DNA from: Pseudomonas eucalypticola
Lineage (GTDB): Bacteria; Pseudomonadota; Gammaproteobacteria; Pseudomonadales; Pseudomonadaceae
Assembly: GCF_013374995.1 (NCBI RefSeq)
Contig: NZ_CP056030.1
Coordinates: forward strand, 5,674,501 to 5,738,500
Length of the DNA: 64,000 bases
Direction: 5' to 3'
Position 1 is the stretch's first letter, and every line of letters begins with the position of its first letter. A program made the translations under genes and the position numbers. Of the stretch, positions 17,372 through 29,004 are shown piece after piece. A model generated the notes under the pieces. The model did not search any database. It was not told the DNA's origin and saw only the letters and a list, made by a program, of their open reading frames with translations.

Positions 17372-19105
17372 ATGCGCCCACTCGTTCCCCTCGCCCTGAC
17401 CCTGTTGATCACCGCCTGTGGCGATGGCGAGTCCCTTTCCCCACCTGACGCACGCCTGCCCGACGGCGGCCGCTACCGGGGCGAGGTGGTCAACGGCCTC
17501 TTGCAGGGCCAGGGCCGGATCGATTACCCCAATGGCAGCTGGTATGCCGGCGACTTCCAGAATGGCCAGTGGCATGGCCAGGGCGAGTGGCACGGCAGCA
17601 ATGGCGAGGTGTATCGCGGCAGCTTCCAGCAAGGCCTGTTCGATGGCCAGGGCAACCTGAGCGCCAACGGCGTGACCTACGTGGGCAGCTTCAAGCTGGG
17701 CCGGCGCGATGGCGAGGGCACGCTCAAGGAACCGGGGCAGACCTACCGCGGCGAGTTCAAGGCCGACCAGTATGCCGGCGCCGGCCACCTGGAACTGGAC
17801 GACGGCAGCGATTACCAGGGCGTGTTCGCCCACGGCAAACCCAACGGTGAAGGCGTGCGCAGCGACGCCAGCGGCAACCAGTTCACCGGTACCTTCGTCA
17901 ATGGCGAGCTGGAAGGCCATGGCACGTTCAGCAGCTCCGAAGGCGACCAGTACATTGGCGACTTTCACCGCAGCCAGCTGCATGGCCGTGGCCGTTACGA
18001 AAGCGCCGAAGGTGACGTATGGATCGGCCAGTTCAAGGAAGGCGCGCTCAGCGGCGAAGGCGAAATGTTCGGCAGCGACGGCAGCCACTACAAGGGCCGT
18101 TTCGATGACTGGCACTTCACCGGCCCCGGTAGCCTGTCCCTGGCGGACGGCAGCGCTTACGTCGGCAATTTCGACAAGGACGCCTACGACGGCAAGGGCA
18201 CGCTTATCCACAAGGACGGTGAAGTGGAAAGCGGCCTGTGGGCCAATGGCCAGCGCGTACGCGACGCCCAGGGCAAGTTGTTGCCCGATACCCTGGAATT
18301 GGGCCTGCTGAACCAGGGCGCCCTGTTGGACAAAGCATTGGCTGGCGTGCCAGCCGCCACCGGCAGCGACGTGCAGCTGTACGCCATTACCCTGGCAGGC
18401 GACGGTAAGCAGAGCGTATTCATGCGCGAGGCGGACTATGTCAGCCACATGCTGGCCAGCCGCTTCGGTGCCGTGGGCCAGGTCAACCTGACCAACCACC
18501 GCGACCACCTCGATGACCGGCCCATGGCCACCCGCGAAACCCTGAGCCGTGCGGTGCAGACTGTCGCCCAGCGCAGCAAGGCCGACGACCTGGTGTTCAT
18601 CTACCTGACGAGCCACGGCACCCACGAAAACGAACTGGTGCTGGACCAGCCACGCTTGCAGTTGTCGGACCTGCCGCCCGACGAGCTGGCCGCCGTGCTG
18701 GCGCCGCTGAAGAATCGCGACAAGGTGGTGGTGATCTCTGCCTGTTACTCCGGCGGTTTCATTCCGGCCATCAAGGACGAGCACACCCTGGTCATGACCG
18801 CATCACGGGCCGACCGGGTTTCGTTCGGTTGCTCGGAGGAATCGGACTTCACCTATTTCGGCGATGCCCTGTTTGCCCAGGCGCTGAACGAAACCGACGA
18901 CTTGCAGCAGGCCTTCGAACTTGCCCGCAAGCACGTTGCCGAACGTGAAGCGACGGACGGTTTCGAGGCGTCCGACCCGCAGATCTGGGCACCCAAAGGC
19001 GTGCTGGCACACTGGCAGCGACTGCGCCAGCAGCAAGCTCGGCACGCGCTGCAGAGCGCGGCACTGGGTGCCGCGGGAGAGGCAAAAAATACCGGGAGCC
19101 ACTAA
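17372..19105 (+). CDS. Lipoprotein with MORN repeats and C13 (caspase-like) peptidase domain
   Basis: The 577-residue protein opens with a lipobox ('LTLLITACG', Cys 17). From about residue 30 to 290 it has some eleven MORN repeats of about 23 residues each (pattern Y-G-F-G-G-G, e.g. '[16 protein letters not shown]'). The C-terminal part is a C13/legumain-type caspase fold. The catalytic dyad is His415 in '[11 protein letters not shown]' and Cys458 in '[10 protein letters not shown]'. I infer an outer- or inner-membrane-anchored periplasmic protease. Its target is unknown, and no partner gene is adjacent apart from an epimerase-like gene 26 bp downstream. Confidence 0.88.
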   Translation: MRPLVPLALTLLITACGDGESLSPPDARLPDGGRYRGEVVNGLLQGQGRIDYPNGSWYAGDFQNGQWHGQGEWHGSNGEVYRGSFQQGLFDGQGNLSANGVTYVGSFKLGRRDGEGTLKEPGQTYRGEFKADQYAGAGHLELDDGSDYQGVFAHGKPNGEGVRSDASGNQFTGTFVNGELEGHGTFSSSEGDQYIGDFHRSQLHGRGRYESAEGDVWIGQFKEGALSGEGEMFGSDGSHYKGRFDDWHFTGPGSLSLADGSAYVGNFDKDAYDGKGTLIHKDGEVESGLWANGQRVRDAQGKLLPDTLELGLLNQGALLDKALAGVPAATGSDVQLYAITLAGDGKQSVFMREADYVSHMLASRFGAVGQVNLTNHRDHLDDRPMATRETLSRAVQTVAQRSKADDLVFIYLTSHGTHENELVLDQPRLQLSDLPPDELAAVLAPLKNRDKVVVISACYSGGFIPAIKDEHTLVMTASRADRVSFGCSEESDFTYFGDALFAQALNETDDLQQAFELARKHVAEREATDGFEASDPQIWAPKGVLAHWQRLRQQQARHALQSAALGAAGEAKNTGSH

Positions 19106-19131
19106 GCTTCCTGTATCAAGGGAGAGACATC

Positions 19132-19773
19132 ATGTACTTGACGCCGCAGCACATCCTGCTTGCCGGAGCCACCGGTTTGACTGGTGAGCATTTGCTCGAC
19201 CGCCTGCTCAACGAACCCACCGTGACGCGTGTCCTCGCCCCTACCCGCCGCCCCCTGGCCGAGCACCCGCACCTGGAAAACCCGGTGGGCACGTTCACGG
19301 AATTGCTGCCGGGCCTCAGCGGCCAGGTCGATATTGCCTTCTGCTGCCTGGGCAGCACCATCAAGCAAGCCGGCTCCCAGGAAGCCTTTCGCCAGATCGA
19401 TCACGACCTGGTGGTGGCCTACGCCAAGCGCGCGCGGGAATTGGGTGCGCGGCACCTGCTGGTGATCAGCGCCATAGACGCCGATGACAAGTCGAAGATT
19501 TTCTATAACCGCGTGAAGGGCGAGACCGAACGCGACCTCAAGGCCATGAACTGGCCGCAGTTGACCATCGTCCGGCCGTCATTGTTGCTGGGCCAACGCC
19601 TGGAACCGCGTTTAAGCGAACAGCTGGCAGGGCCGCTGTCGAAGCTGATTCCCGGCAAGTACCGGGGCATCGAAGTGTGCGACCTGGCCCGAGCACTGTG
19701 GCGCCTGGCGCTGGAAGAACAGGACGGCATCCGCGTGGTCGAGTCCGACGAGTTGCGCCGGCTCGGCAAATAG
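19132..19773 (+). CDS. NAD(P)-binding Rossmann-fold oxidoreductase
   Basis: A 213-residue short NAD(P)H-binding protein of the atypical SDR type, similar to the HTATIP2/YtfG-like group. The nucleotide motif is '[15 protein letters not shown]' near the N-terminus. '[14 protein letters not shown]' and '[17 protein letters not shown]' (YXXXK-like) follow. It begins 26 bp after the MORN/C13 gene with GGGAGA ahead of the ATG. The substrate is not predictable. Confidence 0.82.
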   Translation: MYLTPQHILLAGATGLTGEHLLDRLLNEPTVTRVLAPTRRPLAEHPHLENPVGTFTELLPGLSGQVDIAFCCLGSTIKQAGSQEAFRQIDHDLVVAYAKRARELGARHLLVISAIDADDKSKIFYNRVKGETERDLKAMNWPQLTIVRPSLLLGQRLEPRLSEQLAGPLSKLIPGKYRGIEVCDLARALWRLALEEQDGIRVVESDELRRLGK

Positions 19774-19823
19774 CCCTGCAACCCCGCCCCACAGAGTTGC
19801 GCCGGTCAGGCATCCATGCAGGG

Positions 19824-20111
19824 TTACAGCCCGCCGTGGGCCTGCACGCCGAAGCCAAGCACGGTCAGCACCGATAGGGGCAACAGCAGCGTATCGAGCA
19901 AGGTGCTGAACGGCAGGTCCACCCGCGGCCAGGCGGGCGCCTGGGTGCCGAAATGGTCCGTCGCACAGCAACCACCCTCGATGGCATACCAATCCAGCCG
20001 CACCCCGGAGTACACCACCGGCGCGCCTGGCTTGGCGGCGTTCAAGGTGCTCACGGTCGCGCACCCCGTCAATTGAAGCACGGCCAGCAGGCCGATCAGT
20101 CGCTTATTCAT
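19824..20111 (-). CDS. YceK/YidQ-like small lipoprotein
   Basis: A 95-residue lipoprotein with a lipobox ('[10 protein letters not shown]', Cys 17) and the family pattern '[16 protein letters not shown]' and '[16 protein letters not shown]'. The function of the family is unknown. Start chosen at 20111, which overlaps the ubiX stop by 8 bp. It is the last gene of the mpl-ubiX operon. Confidence 0.8.
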   Translation of the reverse strand: MNKRLIGLLAVLQLTGCATVSTLNAAKPGAPVVYSGVRLDWYAIEGGCCATDHFGTQAPAWPRVDLPFSTLLDTLLLPLSVLTVLGFGVQAHGGL

Positions 20112-20733
20112 CGCCGCCCAGGTGGTACTCACCCCAGCGCGGTAGCATGTCCTGCGGAATATTGAGCAGGTTCAGTACCCGCGCCACCACGAAGTCCACC
20201 AGGTCATCGATGGTCTGCGGCTGGTGATAGAAACCCGGCGACGCCGGCAAAATCACCGCGCCCATCTGCGACAGCTTGAGCATATTCTCCAGGTGGATGG
20301 AGGAATACGGCGCCTCCCGGGGTACCAGGATCAATTGGCGGCGCTCCTTGAGAGTAACGTCCGCAGCACGCTCGATAAGGTTGTTGCAGGCGCCCGTGGC
20401 GATGGCCGACAAGGTTCCCGTCGAGCAGGGCACGACGACCATGGCCGCCGGCGCGCCGGAGCCCGACGCCACCGGCGACATCCAGTCTTCCTTGCCGTAG
20501 ACGCGAATCTGGTTGGCAGCCGCGCCTGTGTATTCAGTGAGAAAGGCTTGCATGGCCTGGGGCTTGGCTGGCAACACCACATCGGTCTCGGTCGCCATCA
20601 CCAACTGCGCGGCTTTTGAGATGAGGAAGTGCACCTCACGGTCTTCGCGCACCAGGCAGTCGAGCAGGCGCAGGCCATATTGGGCGCCCGAGGCCCCCGT
20701 CATGGCCAGCGTGATACGTTCCGGGCCAATCAT
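20104..20733 (-). CDS. ubiX: Flavin prenyltransferase
   Basis: UbiX joins dimethylallyl phosphate to FMN to make the prenylated cofactor for UbiD decarboxylase in ubiquinone synthesis. The 209-residue protein has '[19 protein letters not shown]' and '[20 protein letters not shown]'. It starts at 20733, overlapping the mpl stop as ATGA. An in-frame upstream extension is antisense of mpl and is not used. Confidence 0.95.
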   Translation of the reverse strand: MIGPERITLAMTGASGAQYGLRLLDCLVREDREVHFLISKAAQLVMATETDVVLPAKPQAMQAFLTEYTGAAANQIRVYGKEDWMSPVASGSGAPAAMVVVPCSTGTLSAIATGACNNLIERAADVTLKERRQLILVPREAPYSSIHLENMLKLSQMGAVILPASPGFYHQPQTIDDLVDFVVARVLNLLNIPQDMLPRWGEYHLGGDE

Positions 20734-22079
20734 GTCAGGGCCTCGGCCAATTTCAGGTGCAAGCCGCCGAAACCGCCGTTGCTCATGATGACCACATGGG
20801 TACCCGGCTGCGCCTGGCTTTTCACCCGGGCGATGATGGCGTCCAGAGAATCCGCGACGATGGCCGGTACCGGGCACTGCGCAGCGGTGGCGGCCAGGTC
20901 CCAGCCCAGGTTCGGCGGGGCATACCAGATAACCTGATCGGCATCGCGCACGCTGTCCGGCAAACCGTCGCGGTGGGCTCCCAGCTTCATGGAGTTCGAA
21001 CGTGGTTCGATCACCGCTATCAGCGGTGCATCGCCAATACGCTTGCGCAGGCCATCGAGGGTGGTGGCGATGGCGGTCGGGTGGTGGGCGAAGTCATCGT
21101 AGATGGTCACACCCTGCACCTGGGCCACGGTTTCCATGCGCCGCTTGACGTTCTTGAACGCGCTCAGGGCTTCGATCCCCATGGCCGGTACCACGCCCAC
21201 ATGGCGCGCGGCCGCCAAGGTGGCCAGGGCATTGGCAACGTTGTGCTGGCCCGTCAATGGCCAGTTCACCGTACCTTCCACCTTGCCTTCGAACAGCACT
21301 TCGAAGCGCGAACCGTCTTCACTTAGCAGGCGCGCCTGCCACTGGCCACCCTGGCCGGTAGTCTGCACCGGGGTCCAGCAGCCCATGTCGACGACGCGCT
21401 TGAGCGCTGGCTCGGTGGTGGGGTGAATCACCAGGCCTTCGCTGGGAATGGTGCGCACCAGGTGGTGGAACTGTCGCTCGATGGCGGACAGGTCCGGGAA
21501 GATATCGGCGTGGTCGAATTCCAGGTTATTGAGAATGGCCGTACGCGGGCGGTAGTGGACGAACTTCGAGCGCTTGTCGAAAAAGGCGCTGTCGTACTCG
21601 TCGGCCTCGACCACGAAGAACGGGGTATCCCCCAGGCGCGCCGACACCGCGAAATTCTGCGGCACACCGCCGATCAGGAAGCCTGGGGCCATGCCGGCGT
21701 GTTCCAGCACCCACGCCAGCATACTGCTGGTGGTGGTCTTGCCGTGAGTACCAGCCACCGCCAGTACCCAGCGGCCTTGCAGCACATGGTCGGCCAGCCA
21801 CTGTGGGCCTGACACATAAGGCAGGCCCTTGTTCAGCACATATTCCACCGCCGGGTTGCCGCGCGACAGGGCGTTGCCGATGACCACCAGATCTGGCGCC
21901 GGGTCCAGTTGGGCGGCATCGTAGCCTTGGGTCAGCTCAATGCCTTGGGCCTGCAGCTGGGTGCTCATGGGCGGGTAGACGTTGGCGTCGGAGCCGGTGA
22001 CGTGATGGCCCAATTCCTTGGCGAGAACCGCCAGCGACCCCATGAACGTGCCGCAGATACCGAGAATGTGAATGTGCAT
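20730..22079 (-). CDS. mpl: UDP-N-acetylmuramate:L-alanyl-gamma-D-glutamyl-meso-diaminopimelate ligase
   Basis: Mpl recycles the murein tripeptide by ligating it to UDP-MurNAc. The 449-residue Mur ligase has the N-terminal '[20 protein letters not shown]', the ATP loop '[20 protein letters not shown]', and '[18 protein letters not shown]'. I place the start at 22079 (MHIHILG). It joins LdcA and MltB as part of the murein recycling set in this window. Confidence 0.96.
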   Translation of the reverse strand: MHIHILGICGTFMGSLAVLAKELGHHVTGSDANVYPPMSTQLQAQGIELTQGYDAAQLDPAPDLVVIGNALSRGNPAVEYVLNKGLPYVSGPQWLADHVLQGRWVLAVAGTHGKTTTSSMLAWVLEHAGMAPGFLIGGVPQNFAVSARLGDTPFFVVEADEYDSAFFDKRSKFVHYRPRTAILNNLEFDHADIFPDLSAIERQFHHLVRTIPSEGLVIHPTTEPALKRVVDMGCWTPVQTTGQGGQWQARLLSEDGSRFEVLFEGKVEGTVNWPLTGQHNVANALATLAAARHVGVVPAMGIEALSAFKNVKRRMETVAQVQGVTIYDDFAHHPTAIATTLDGLRKRIGDAPLIAVIEPRSNSMKLGAHRDGLPDSVRDADQVIWYAPPNLGWDLAATAAQCPVPAIVADSLDAIIARVKSQAQPGTHVVIMSNGGFGGLHLKLAEALT

Positions 22080-22197
22080 GATTGACCTCGCAAAACATCG
22101 AGGCAGGGTAGCCCACGGTAGGAAAAATCTCACGCGTTGATTGTTACACGCCGCTGCGATGCATCCCCGTGGCCCCCGGTTTCAGGCTTGATCGAGC

Positions 22198-24093
22198 TCA
22201 GGCGTTCATCTGCCGGCTGATCCCGTGCTTGCGCAGCTTTCTATACAAGGTATTACGGCTGACGCCCAACTCCTCCGCCACATGCGTCATGTGCCAGCGC
22301 TGCCGCTCCAGCACGCCGATCAAGGCGGTACGCTCGGCCTCTGCCAACGGTTGCTCAGGCTGCGGCGCCTGCACCTGCTGTTCGCGCACGTAGCCTGGCA
22401 GGTCATGGAATGCCACGTGTCCGCCTTCGCTCAAGGCCACCAGCGTGCGCAGCACATTGCGCAGTTGCCGCACGTTGCCCGGCCATGGGTAGGCCAGCAG
22501 TGCCTGGCGGGCGCGTTCTTCCAGGTACAAGGGTTCGCCGGCCGCTTCCTGAGCCAGGACGAAGTCCAGCAAGGCCGGCTTGTCGGTGCGCTCGCGCAAG
22601 GCAGGCAGTTCGATTTCAAGGCCGTTGAGGCGGTAGTACAGGTCTTCACGGAAGCTGCCGTCGCGCACCCGTTCGAGCAAGTCGCGGTGGGTGGCACTGA
22701 TGATGCGCACGTCCACCGCCACGGCCTCGCCGCCCAGCGGCACCACCACGCGGTCTTCCAGCACCCGCAACAGGCGGGTCTGCAAGGCCAGCGGCATGTC
22801 ACCGATCTCATCCAGCAGCAACGTGCCGCCATCGGCCTGTTGCAGCTTGCCGCGCATGCCTTCCTTGCGCGCGCCGGTGAAGCTGCCGCCGCGGTAACCG
22901 AACAACTCGCTTTCGATGAGGCTTTCCGGCAACGAGGCGCAATTGAGCGCTACGAAGGCTTTGCCGGCGCGACGGCTGGCCTGGTGCACAGCCTTGGCGA
23001 ACGCCTCTTTGCCCGACCCGGTTTCGCCGTGGACCATCAAGGGCACATCCCGCTCGAACACCTTCAGGGCGCGACGAAAATCCTGCTGCAGGCGCTCATC
23101 GCCCAGGCAAATACCCGCGGCCGATGCAGGCACCTTGGCCACTGGCACCGACAACGTCAGCGGCCGCCCCTTGAGGCTGGCGAACAGTGAACGGCCATCG
23201 CGCGTACGCAGTGGCCAGCGCGTGCTGGCGTGCGGGGTCGCGCGGCCCAGCAATTCACCTAGCGAGCAATCGAAGCAGCTGTCCACCGCCTGGCCCACCA
23301 AGGTGTCGCGCCCTCGCCCCAGCAAGTTCAAGGCGCTCTGGTTGACGGCGGCAATGCGCCCCTGCTCATCGAACGCCAACAGGCCCTCGCTGAAAAACCC
23401 CACCGCCTCGGCCTGCAAATGAAAGCGCAACAGCCACTGGTCCTCGAAATGCCGCAGGAAATAATTACTTTCGATCAACTTGGCCGACAGGTTCACCAGG
23501 GTCATGGTGTGGAACTGGCTCTGGCGCGATACATCGGCCCGTGCCGAGGAGACATCCAACACCGCCAACAGCTCGCCATGAGGGTCGAACACCGGGCTGG
23601 CCGAACAGGTCAACCCGGTATGGCGGCCACGAAAATGTTCGTCCTGGTGAATGGTCAGCGCCTGTCGTTCCACCAGGCAGGTACCGATGCCATTGGTGCC
23701 CTCGCGAGCCTCGCTCCAGTCCGCGCCCAGCCAAAGCCCCGCGCGCTCGAACACCTTGCGTTCGGTAGGCGCAGTGACGCAATTGAGTATGACCCCCCGG
23801 GCGTCGGTCAGCAGCACCGCATGGCCGGCACCGGACAACTGCTGGTGCAGGCTGGCCATTTCCCCGCCGGCGATCTGCAGCACCTGCTGCATGCGCTCGC
23901 GGCTTTCAAGGATGCGCCCATGCTCCAGGACCGTGGGCGCCACTGCCAGGGACGGATCGAGGTGGTAGTCCTCCAGGCACCGCAGCCATGAACGGGCGAT
24001 GGAGGGGTCGCTGGCGGGGCCGCGCGAAGGGGCCGGGCCACGGGTGACGGTCAGTACCTGGCGGGCATGACGGCTGAGATGATCACTGTGCAC
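22198..24093 (-). CDS. AcoR-type sigma-54-dependent transcriptional activator
   Basis: The 631-residue protein has an N-terminal sensory region with a GAF-like part (about residues 60-200) and a PAS domain (about 210-310). A sigma-54 AAA+ domain follows, with Walker A 'GETGSGKEAF', the sigma-54 contact loop 'GSFTGA' (variant of GAFTGA), and Walker B 'GGTLLLDEIGDMPL'. A C-terminal Fis-type helix-turn-helix ('VAEELGVSRNTLYRKLRKHG') completes it. It is divergent from an aldehyde dehydrogenase with a -24/-12 promoter, so it very likely activates that gene in response to an aldehyde, alcohol or acetoin-like signal. Confidence 0.93.
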   Translation of the reverse strand: MHSDHLSRHARQVLTVTRGPAPSRGPASDPSIARSWLRCLEDYHLDPSLAVAPTVLEHGRILESRERMQQVLQIAGGEMASLHQQLSGAGHAVLLTDARGVILNCVTAPTERKVFERAGLWLGADWSEAREGTNGIGTCLVERQALTIHQDEHFRGRHTGLTCSASPVFDPHGELLAVLDVSSARADVSRQSQFHTMTLVNLSAKLIESNYFLRHFEDQWLLRFHLQAEAVGFFSEGLLAFDEQGRIAAVNQSALNLLGRGRDTLVGQAVDSCFDCSLGELLGRATPHASTRWPLRTRDGRSLFASLKGRPLTLSVPVAKVPASAAGICLGDERLQQDFRRALKVFERDVPLMVHGETGSGKEAFAKAVHQASRRAGKAFVALNCASLPESLIESELFGYRGGSFTGARKEGMRGKLQQADGGTLLLDEIGDMPLALQTRLLRVLEDRVVVPLGGEAVAVDVRIISATHRDLLERVRDGSFREDLYYRLNGLEIELPALRERTDKPALLDFVLAQEAAGEPLYLEERARQALLAYPWPGNVRQLRNVLRTLVALSEGGHVAFHDLPGYVREQQVQAPQPEQPLAEAERTALIGVLERQRWHMTHVAEELGVSRNTLYRKLRKHGISRQMNA

Positions 24094-24179
24094 TTTTTAT
24101 TATTCTCCCAGTGGGTTTTGCCCAGCATCCTCCAGGCGCCGCGCCAATGCAATGCCACCTTCGGCCCAGTGAACCCGGG

Positions 24180-24218
24180 TGTCACGCAACTGGTACAAAG
24201 TGTCACGCGAGCTGTGAC
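24180..24218. promoter_or_regulatory. Probable activator binding sites (TGTCAC inverted repeats)
   Basis: A palindrome GTCAC-N7-GTGAC lies at 24202-24218. A second, weaker half-site pair (TGTCAC-N7-GTACAA) starts at 24180. They sit 77-115 bp upstream of the sigma-54 promoter, the usual enhancer distance, so they are likely operators of the divergent AcoR-like activator. Confidence 0.6.
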
Positions 24219-24294
24219 GTAGCCGCCACGAACCGTTGCCACCCCCGGGCCATGCCACCGCTGCAAGCCGCGGTTTCACTAGGGCGCCGGGCAC

Positions 24295-24310
24295 TGGCCC
24301 GACACTTGCT
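24295..24310 (+). promoter_or_regulatory. Sigma-54 (-24/-12) promoter of the aldehyde dehydrogenase gene
   Basis: TGGCCCGACACTTGCT matches the TGGCACG-N4-TTGCW consensus with the GG and GC doublets exactly 10 bp apart. It is 67 bp before the ATG at 24377 and pairs with the adjacent sigma-54 activator gene. Confidence 0.8.
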
Positions 24311-24376
24311 CTACGCTATTGAACGCCACAGACGCGTCCTCCAGCCAAAAGTAAAAAAACCAAGGAGAAACCCACC

Positions 24377-25897
<1,521 letters not shown>

Positions 25898-25912
25898 GCT
25901 GAAACCAGGTCG

Positions 25913-25938
25913 GCCCGGTCATGGTCACATGACCGGGC
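25913..25938 (+). terminator. Terminator of the aldehyde dehydrogenase gene
   Basis: GCCCGGTCAT (25913-25922) pairs perfectly with ATGACCGGGC (25929-25938), 16 bp past the stop, followed by a TGATTCATTT stretch. Confidence 0.7.
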
Positions 25939-26052
25939 TGATTCATTTCAGCGTCCGTTTGATTGCGCTTTCTAATTGTTTTAGGGCAGCATCGGACCAA
26001 CGGCATGCCGTGGTATTGGTTGCCATTCTCTGTCCAGCACGCGAGGCCCGAT

Positions 26053-26511
26053 ATGCGAATTGTTCAAGCAACGCTGGAGCATCTGGACCTGATCGCTCCA
26101 CTGTTCGTGAAATACCGCGAGTTCTACGGCGAACTGCCCTACCCCGATTCTTCCCGCGCTTTCCTGGAAAAACGCCTTCGACGCAAGGAATCGACCATCT
26201 ACCTGGCCCTGCCGGACGACGATGACAAAAAGCTGCTGGGCTTCTGCCAGCTCTACCCCAGTTTCTCCTCGCTATCGCTCAAGCGTGTGTGGATCCTCAA
26301 TGACATCTACGTCGCCGAGGACGCCCGCCGCCAGCTGGTAGCCGACCACCTGATCCGCGCCGCCAAGAAAATGGCCAAGGAAACCCAGGCCGTGCGCCTG
26401 CGGGTGTCCACCAGCGCCAGCAACGAAGTGGCGCAGAAGACGTACGAGTCCATCGGTTTCCATAAAGACACCGAATTCCTCAACTACGTGCTGCCCATCA
26501 ACGCCGACTGA
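26053..26511 (+). CDS. GNAT family N-acetyltransferase
   Basis: A 152-residue acetyltransferase with the GNAT fold. The motif-A region is 'VWILNDIYVAEDARRQLVAD' and the C-terminal part 'STSASNEVAQKTYESIGFHK' follows. The start at 26053 (MRIVQATLEHLDLI) is the usual GNAT N-terminus; longer frames add unrelated residues. The acceptor substrate is unknown. The 215 bp downstream contain no gene; a TATAAT at 26625-26630 lies upstream of dedA but has no well-spaced -35. Confidence 0.88.
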   Translation: MRIVQATLEHLDLIAPLFVKYREFYGELPYPDSSRAFLEKRLRRKESTIYLALPDDDDKKLLGFCQLYPSFSSLSLKRVWILNDIYVAEDARRQLVADHLIRAAKKMAKETQAVRLRVSTSASNEVAQKTYESIGFHKDTEFLNYVLPINAD

Positions 26512-26726
26512 CCGGTAGCACCGCCTGGGCGGGGGCTGGCAATCCAGCTCCCGCAACTGCCTGTGACGACAGACATCCGTAATGCCTGGCTACAAAGTCA
26601 TGGGGTATTGGCGCTCTGCGGTCGTATAATCCCGGATCGCCAGGTTGTACGATTTGTTACCGTCACGACCGCCCCCACTCAAGTAGCCCCAAGCCCGTAG
26701 CGTCGGGCCCTGCACAGGTGTTGCAC

Positions 26727-27383
26727 ATGGATTTCAACCCGCTCGACCTGATCCTCCACCTCGATACTTACCTCGACCTGCTGGTGACCAACTATGGCCC
26801 CTGGATCTACGCGATCCTGTTCCTGGTCATCTTCTGCGAGACAGGCCTGGTGGTGACCCCTTTCCTGCCGGGTGACTCCTTGCTGTTCATCGCCGGCGCC
26901 GTGGCGGCGGGCGGCGGCATGGACCCATGGCTGGTAGGTGCGCTGCTGATGGCCGCCGCCATTCTGGGCGACAGTACCAACTACATCATCGGCCGCACGG
27001 CGGGGGAAAAGCTGTTCAGCAACCCGAACTCGAAAATCTTCCGCCGCGACTACTTGCAGCAAACTCATGACTTCTACGAGCGCCACGGGGGCAAGACCGT
27101 CACCCTGGCCCGCTTCCTGCCGATCCTGCGTACTTTCGCGCCGTTCGTGGCCGGCATCGCCAAAATGTTCTACCCGCGCTTCCTGGCCTTCAGCGTCGTC
27201 GGTACCGTGGTGTGGGTAGGTGGCCTGGTGACCCTGGGTTACTTCTTCGGCAATGTGCCGTTCATCAAGAAGAACCTGTCATTGCTGGTGCTGGCGATCA
27301 TCCTGCTGTCGCTGGTGCCCATGGTCATCGGCATCGTCAAGAGCCGCATGGGCAGCAAAGCCGCCAAGGCCTCCTCGCGCTAG
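26727..27383 (+). CDS. DedA family membrane protein
   Basis: A 218-residue DedA/SNARE-associated membrane protein. The conserved blocks are '[20 protein letters not shown]', '[17 protein letters not shown]' and '[20 protein letters not shown]'. The family is involved in polyprenyl-phosphate or phospholipid translocation and membrane homeostasis. It is the second DedA domain in the window besides the fusion at 13659. It is 3 bp upstream of the mtfA-like gene. Confidence 0.93.
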   Translation: MDFNPLDLILHLDTYLDLLVTNYGPWIYAILFLVIFCETGLVVTPFLPGDSLLFIAGAVAAGGGMDPWLVGALLMAAAILGDSTNYIIGRTAGEKLFSNPNSKIFRRDYLQQTHDFYERHGGKTVTLARFLPILRTFAPFVAGIAKMFYPRFLAFSVVGTVVWVGGLVTLGYFFGNVPFIKKNLSLLVLAIILLSLVPMVIGIVKSRMGSKAAKASSR

Positions 27384-27386
27384 GCC

Positions 27387-28205
27387 ATGTGGTCATTGCG
27401 CGCCTGGCGGCGCCGACGGGCGCTGGCCCGGCACCCCATCGACCCGGGCCTGTGGCAGCGGGTCCGGCACCAACTGGCGATCCTCGACGGCATCAGTGTC
27501 GAGGAGGACCAGTGGCTGCAGGACGCCTGCATTCTGTTCCTGCTGGACAAGCACCTCACCAGCCTGCCAGGCGTGGAGCTGGATGACTGCACCCGCCTGC
27601 TGCTGGCCGCCCAGGCGCAACTGCCGCTGCTGCACCTGGGCGACTTGAACTGGTACGGCAACTTCCACGAGATCGTGCTCTACCCCGACGACTTCCTCAG
27701 CCCCCAGCGCCACCGCGACCCCAGCGGCGTGGAACACCATTGGGACGGCGAGCACAGCGGCGAAGCCTGGCAGCAAGGCCCCATCATTCTGGCGCTGCCC
27801 GGGGTACTGGCCAGTGGGGGCTGGGAAGGCTACAACCTGGTCATCCACGAATTGGCACACAAGCTCGACATGCTCAACGGCGATGCCAACGGCCTGCCGC
27901 CTCTGCACAGCGACATGCGGGTCAGCGACTGGGCCGCCGCCATGCAGCACGCCTACGACGACATGAACCGGCAACTGGACGAGAACCCCGACGCCGAAAC
28001 CGCCATCGACCCCTATGCCGCGGAAAACCCGGCCGAATTCTTCGCGGTCACCAGCGAATATTTCTTCAGCGCGCCGGACCTGCTGCACCAGGCCTATCCC
28101 CAGGTGCACGCCCAGCTCAAGGCGTTCTACCGCCAGGACCCGTTGGCCCGGTTGCAAGGCCTGCAAGCCAGCCACCCCGACTACCGCCAACCCCACCACG
28201 GCTGA
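27387..28205 (+). CDS. MtfA-type zinc peptidase (M90)
   Basis: A 272-residue peptidase of the MtfA/M90 family. In E. coli MtfA interacts with Mlc and affects glucose PTS control. The zinc motif HEXXH is 'VIHELAHKLDMLNG' (His154 and His158), and a probable third ligand Glu is in 'NPAEFFAVTSEYFF'. Start ATG follows dedA by 3 bp, so the two are probably co-transcribed. The N-terminus is basic without a signal peptide. Confidence 0.9.
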   Translation: MWSLRAWRRRRALARHPIDPGLWQRVRHQLAILDGISVEEDQWLQDACILFLLDKHLTSLPGVELDDCTRLLLAAQAQLPLLHLGDLNWYGNFHEIVLYPDDFLSPQRHRDPSGVEHHWDGEHSGEAWQQGPIILALPGVLASGGWEGYNLVIHELAHKLDMLNGDANGLPPLHSDMRVSDWAAAMQHAYDDMNRQLDENPDAETAIDPYAAENPAEFFAVTSEYFFSAPDLLHQAYPQVHAQLKAFYRQDPLARLQGLQASHPDYRQPHHG

Positions 28206-28318
28206 GCCGGGGCGGCGGTCCGGCCGGGCGTGGCAACGCCGGCAAACTATGCAATAATCCCTGCCACTTTTTGGCCTAGACGGCCATTTTTACTGGCCTA
28301 CAACGGGGGCAACGCCCA

Positions 28319-28846
28319 ATGAGCTACAGCAAGATTCCGGCTGGCAAAGACCTGCCGAACGACATCTACGTCGCCATCGAAATTCCGGCCAACCACGCGC
28401 CGATCAAATACGAAATCGACAAGGACAGCGACACCCTGTTCGTCGATCGTTTCATGGCCACCCCAATGTTCTACCCGGCCAACTATGGCTTCATCCCCAA
28501 CACCCTGGCTGACGACGGCGATCCCCTGGACGTGCTGGTCGTTACCCCGTACCCAGTGGCCCCAGGCTCGGTAATCCGCGCCCGTCCAGTCGGCATCCTG
28601 CACATGACCGACGACGGCGGCGGCGACGCCAAGGTCATCGCCGTACCACACGACAAACTGTCGCAGCTGTACGTCGACGTGAAGGAATACACTGACCTGC
28701 CAGCCCTGCTGCTGGAACAGATCAAGCACTTCTTCGAGAACTACAAAGACCTCGAAAAAGGCAAGTGGGTCAAGATCGAAGGCTGGGGCGACGCAGACGC
28801 CGCCCGTGCCGAAATCACCAAGTCGGTCGCTGCCTTCAAAGGCTAA
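28319..28846 (+). CDS. ppa: Inorganic pyrophosphatase
   Basis: A 175-residue family I pyrophosphatase that hydrolyses pyrophosphate to drive biosynthetic reactions. The metal-binding signature is '[16 protein letters not shown]', and the active-site segment '[16 protein letters not shown]' is intact. Length is typical. A strong terminator follows the stop. Confidence 0.98.
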   Translation: MSYSKIPAGKDLPNDIYVAIEIPANHAPIKYEIDKDSDTLFVDRFMATPMFYPANYGFIPNTLADDGDPLDVLVVTPYPVAPGSVIRARPVGILHMTDDGGGDAKVIAVPHDKLSQLYVDVKEYTDLPALLLEQIKHFFENYKDLEKGKWVKIEGWGDADAARAEITKSVAAFKG

Positions 28847-28859
28847 GCCACCCGGCCCG

Positions 28860-28890
28860 AAAAAGCCCTGCCCTTGCGCAGGGCTTTTTC
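28860..28890. terminator. Strong terminator after ppa
   Basis: GCCCTGC (28865-28871) pairs with GCAGGGC (28878-28884) followed by TTTTT. A-tract and T-tract flank both sides, so it may work in both directions. Confidence 0.85.
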
Positions 28891-29004
28891 ATGCTCGCGT
28901 TTTCACGCACCGCCCCTTCCGTCGTTCAGAAACGTCCTACATCTACGCGCCAATCCCTTCGCCACACTCCCTGCGAACCCACTACCCAGGGAAACCCGCC
29001 CCCC

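Noticed and set aside
26606..26630. Promoter of the dedA gene with TATAAT at 26625
   Set aside because: The only TTGNCN-like element is 11 bp away, too close for a sigma-70 promoter.
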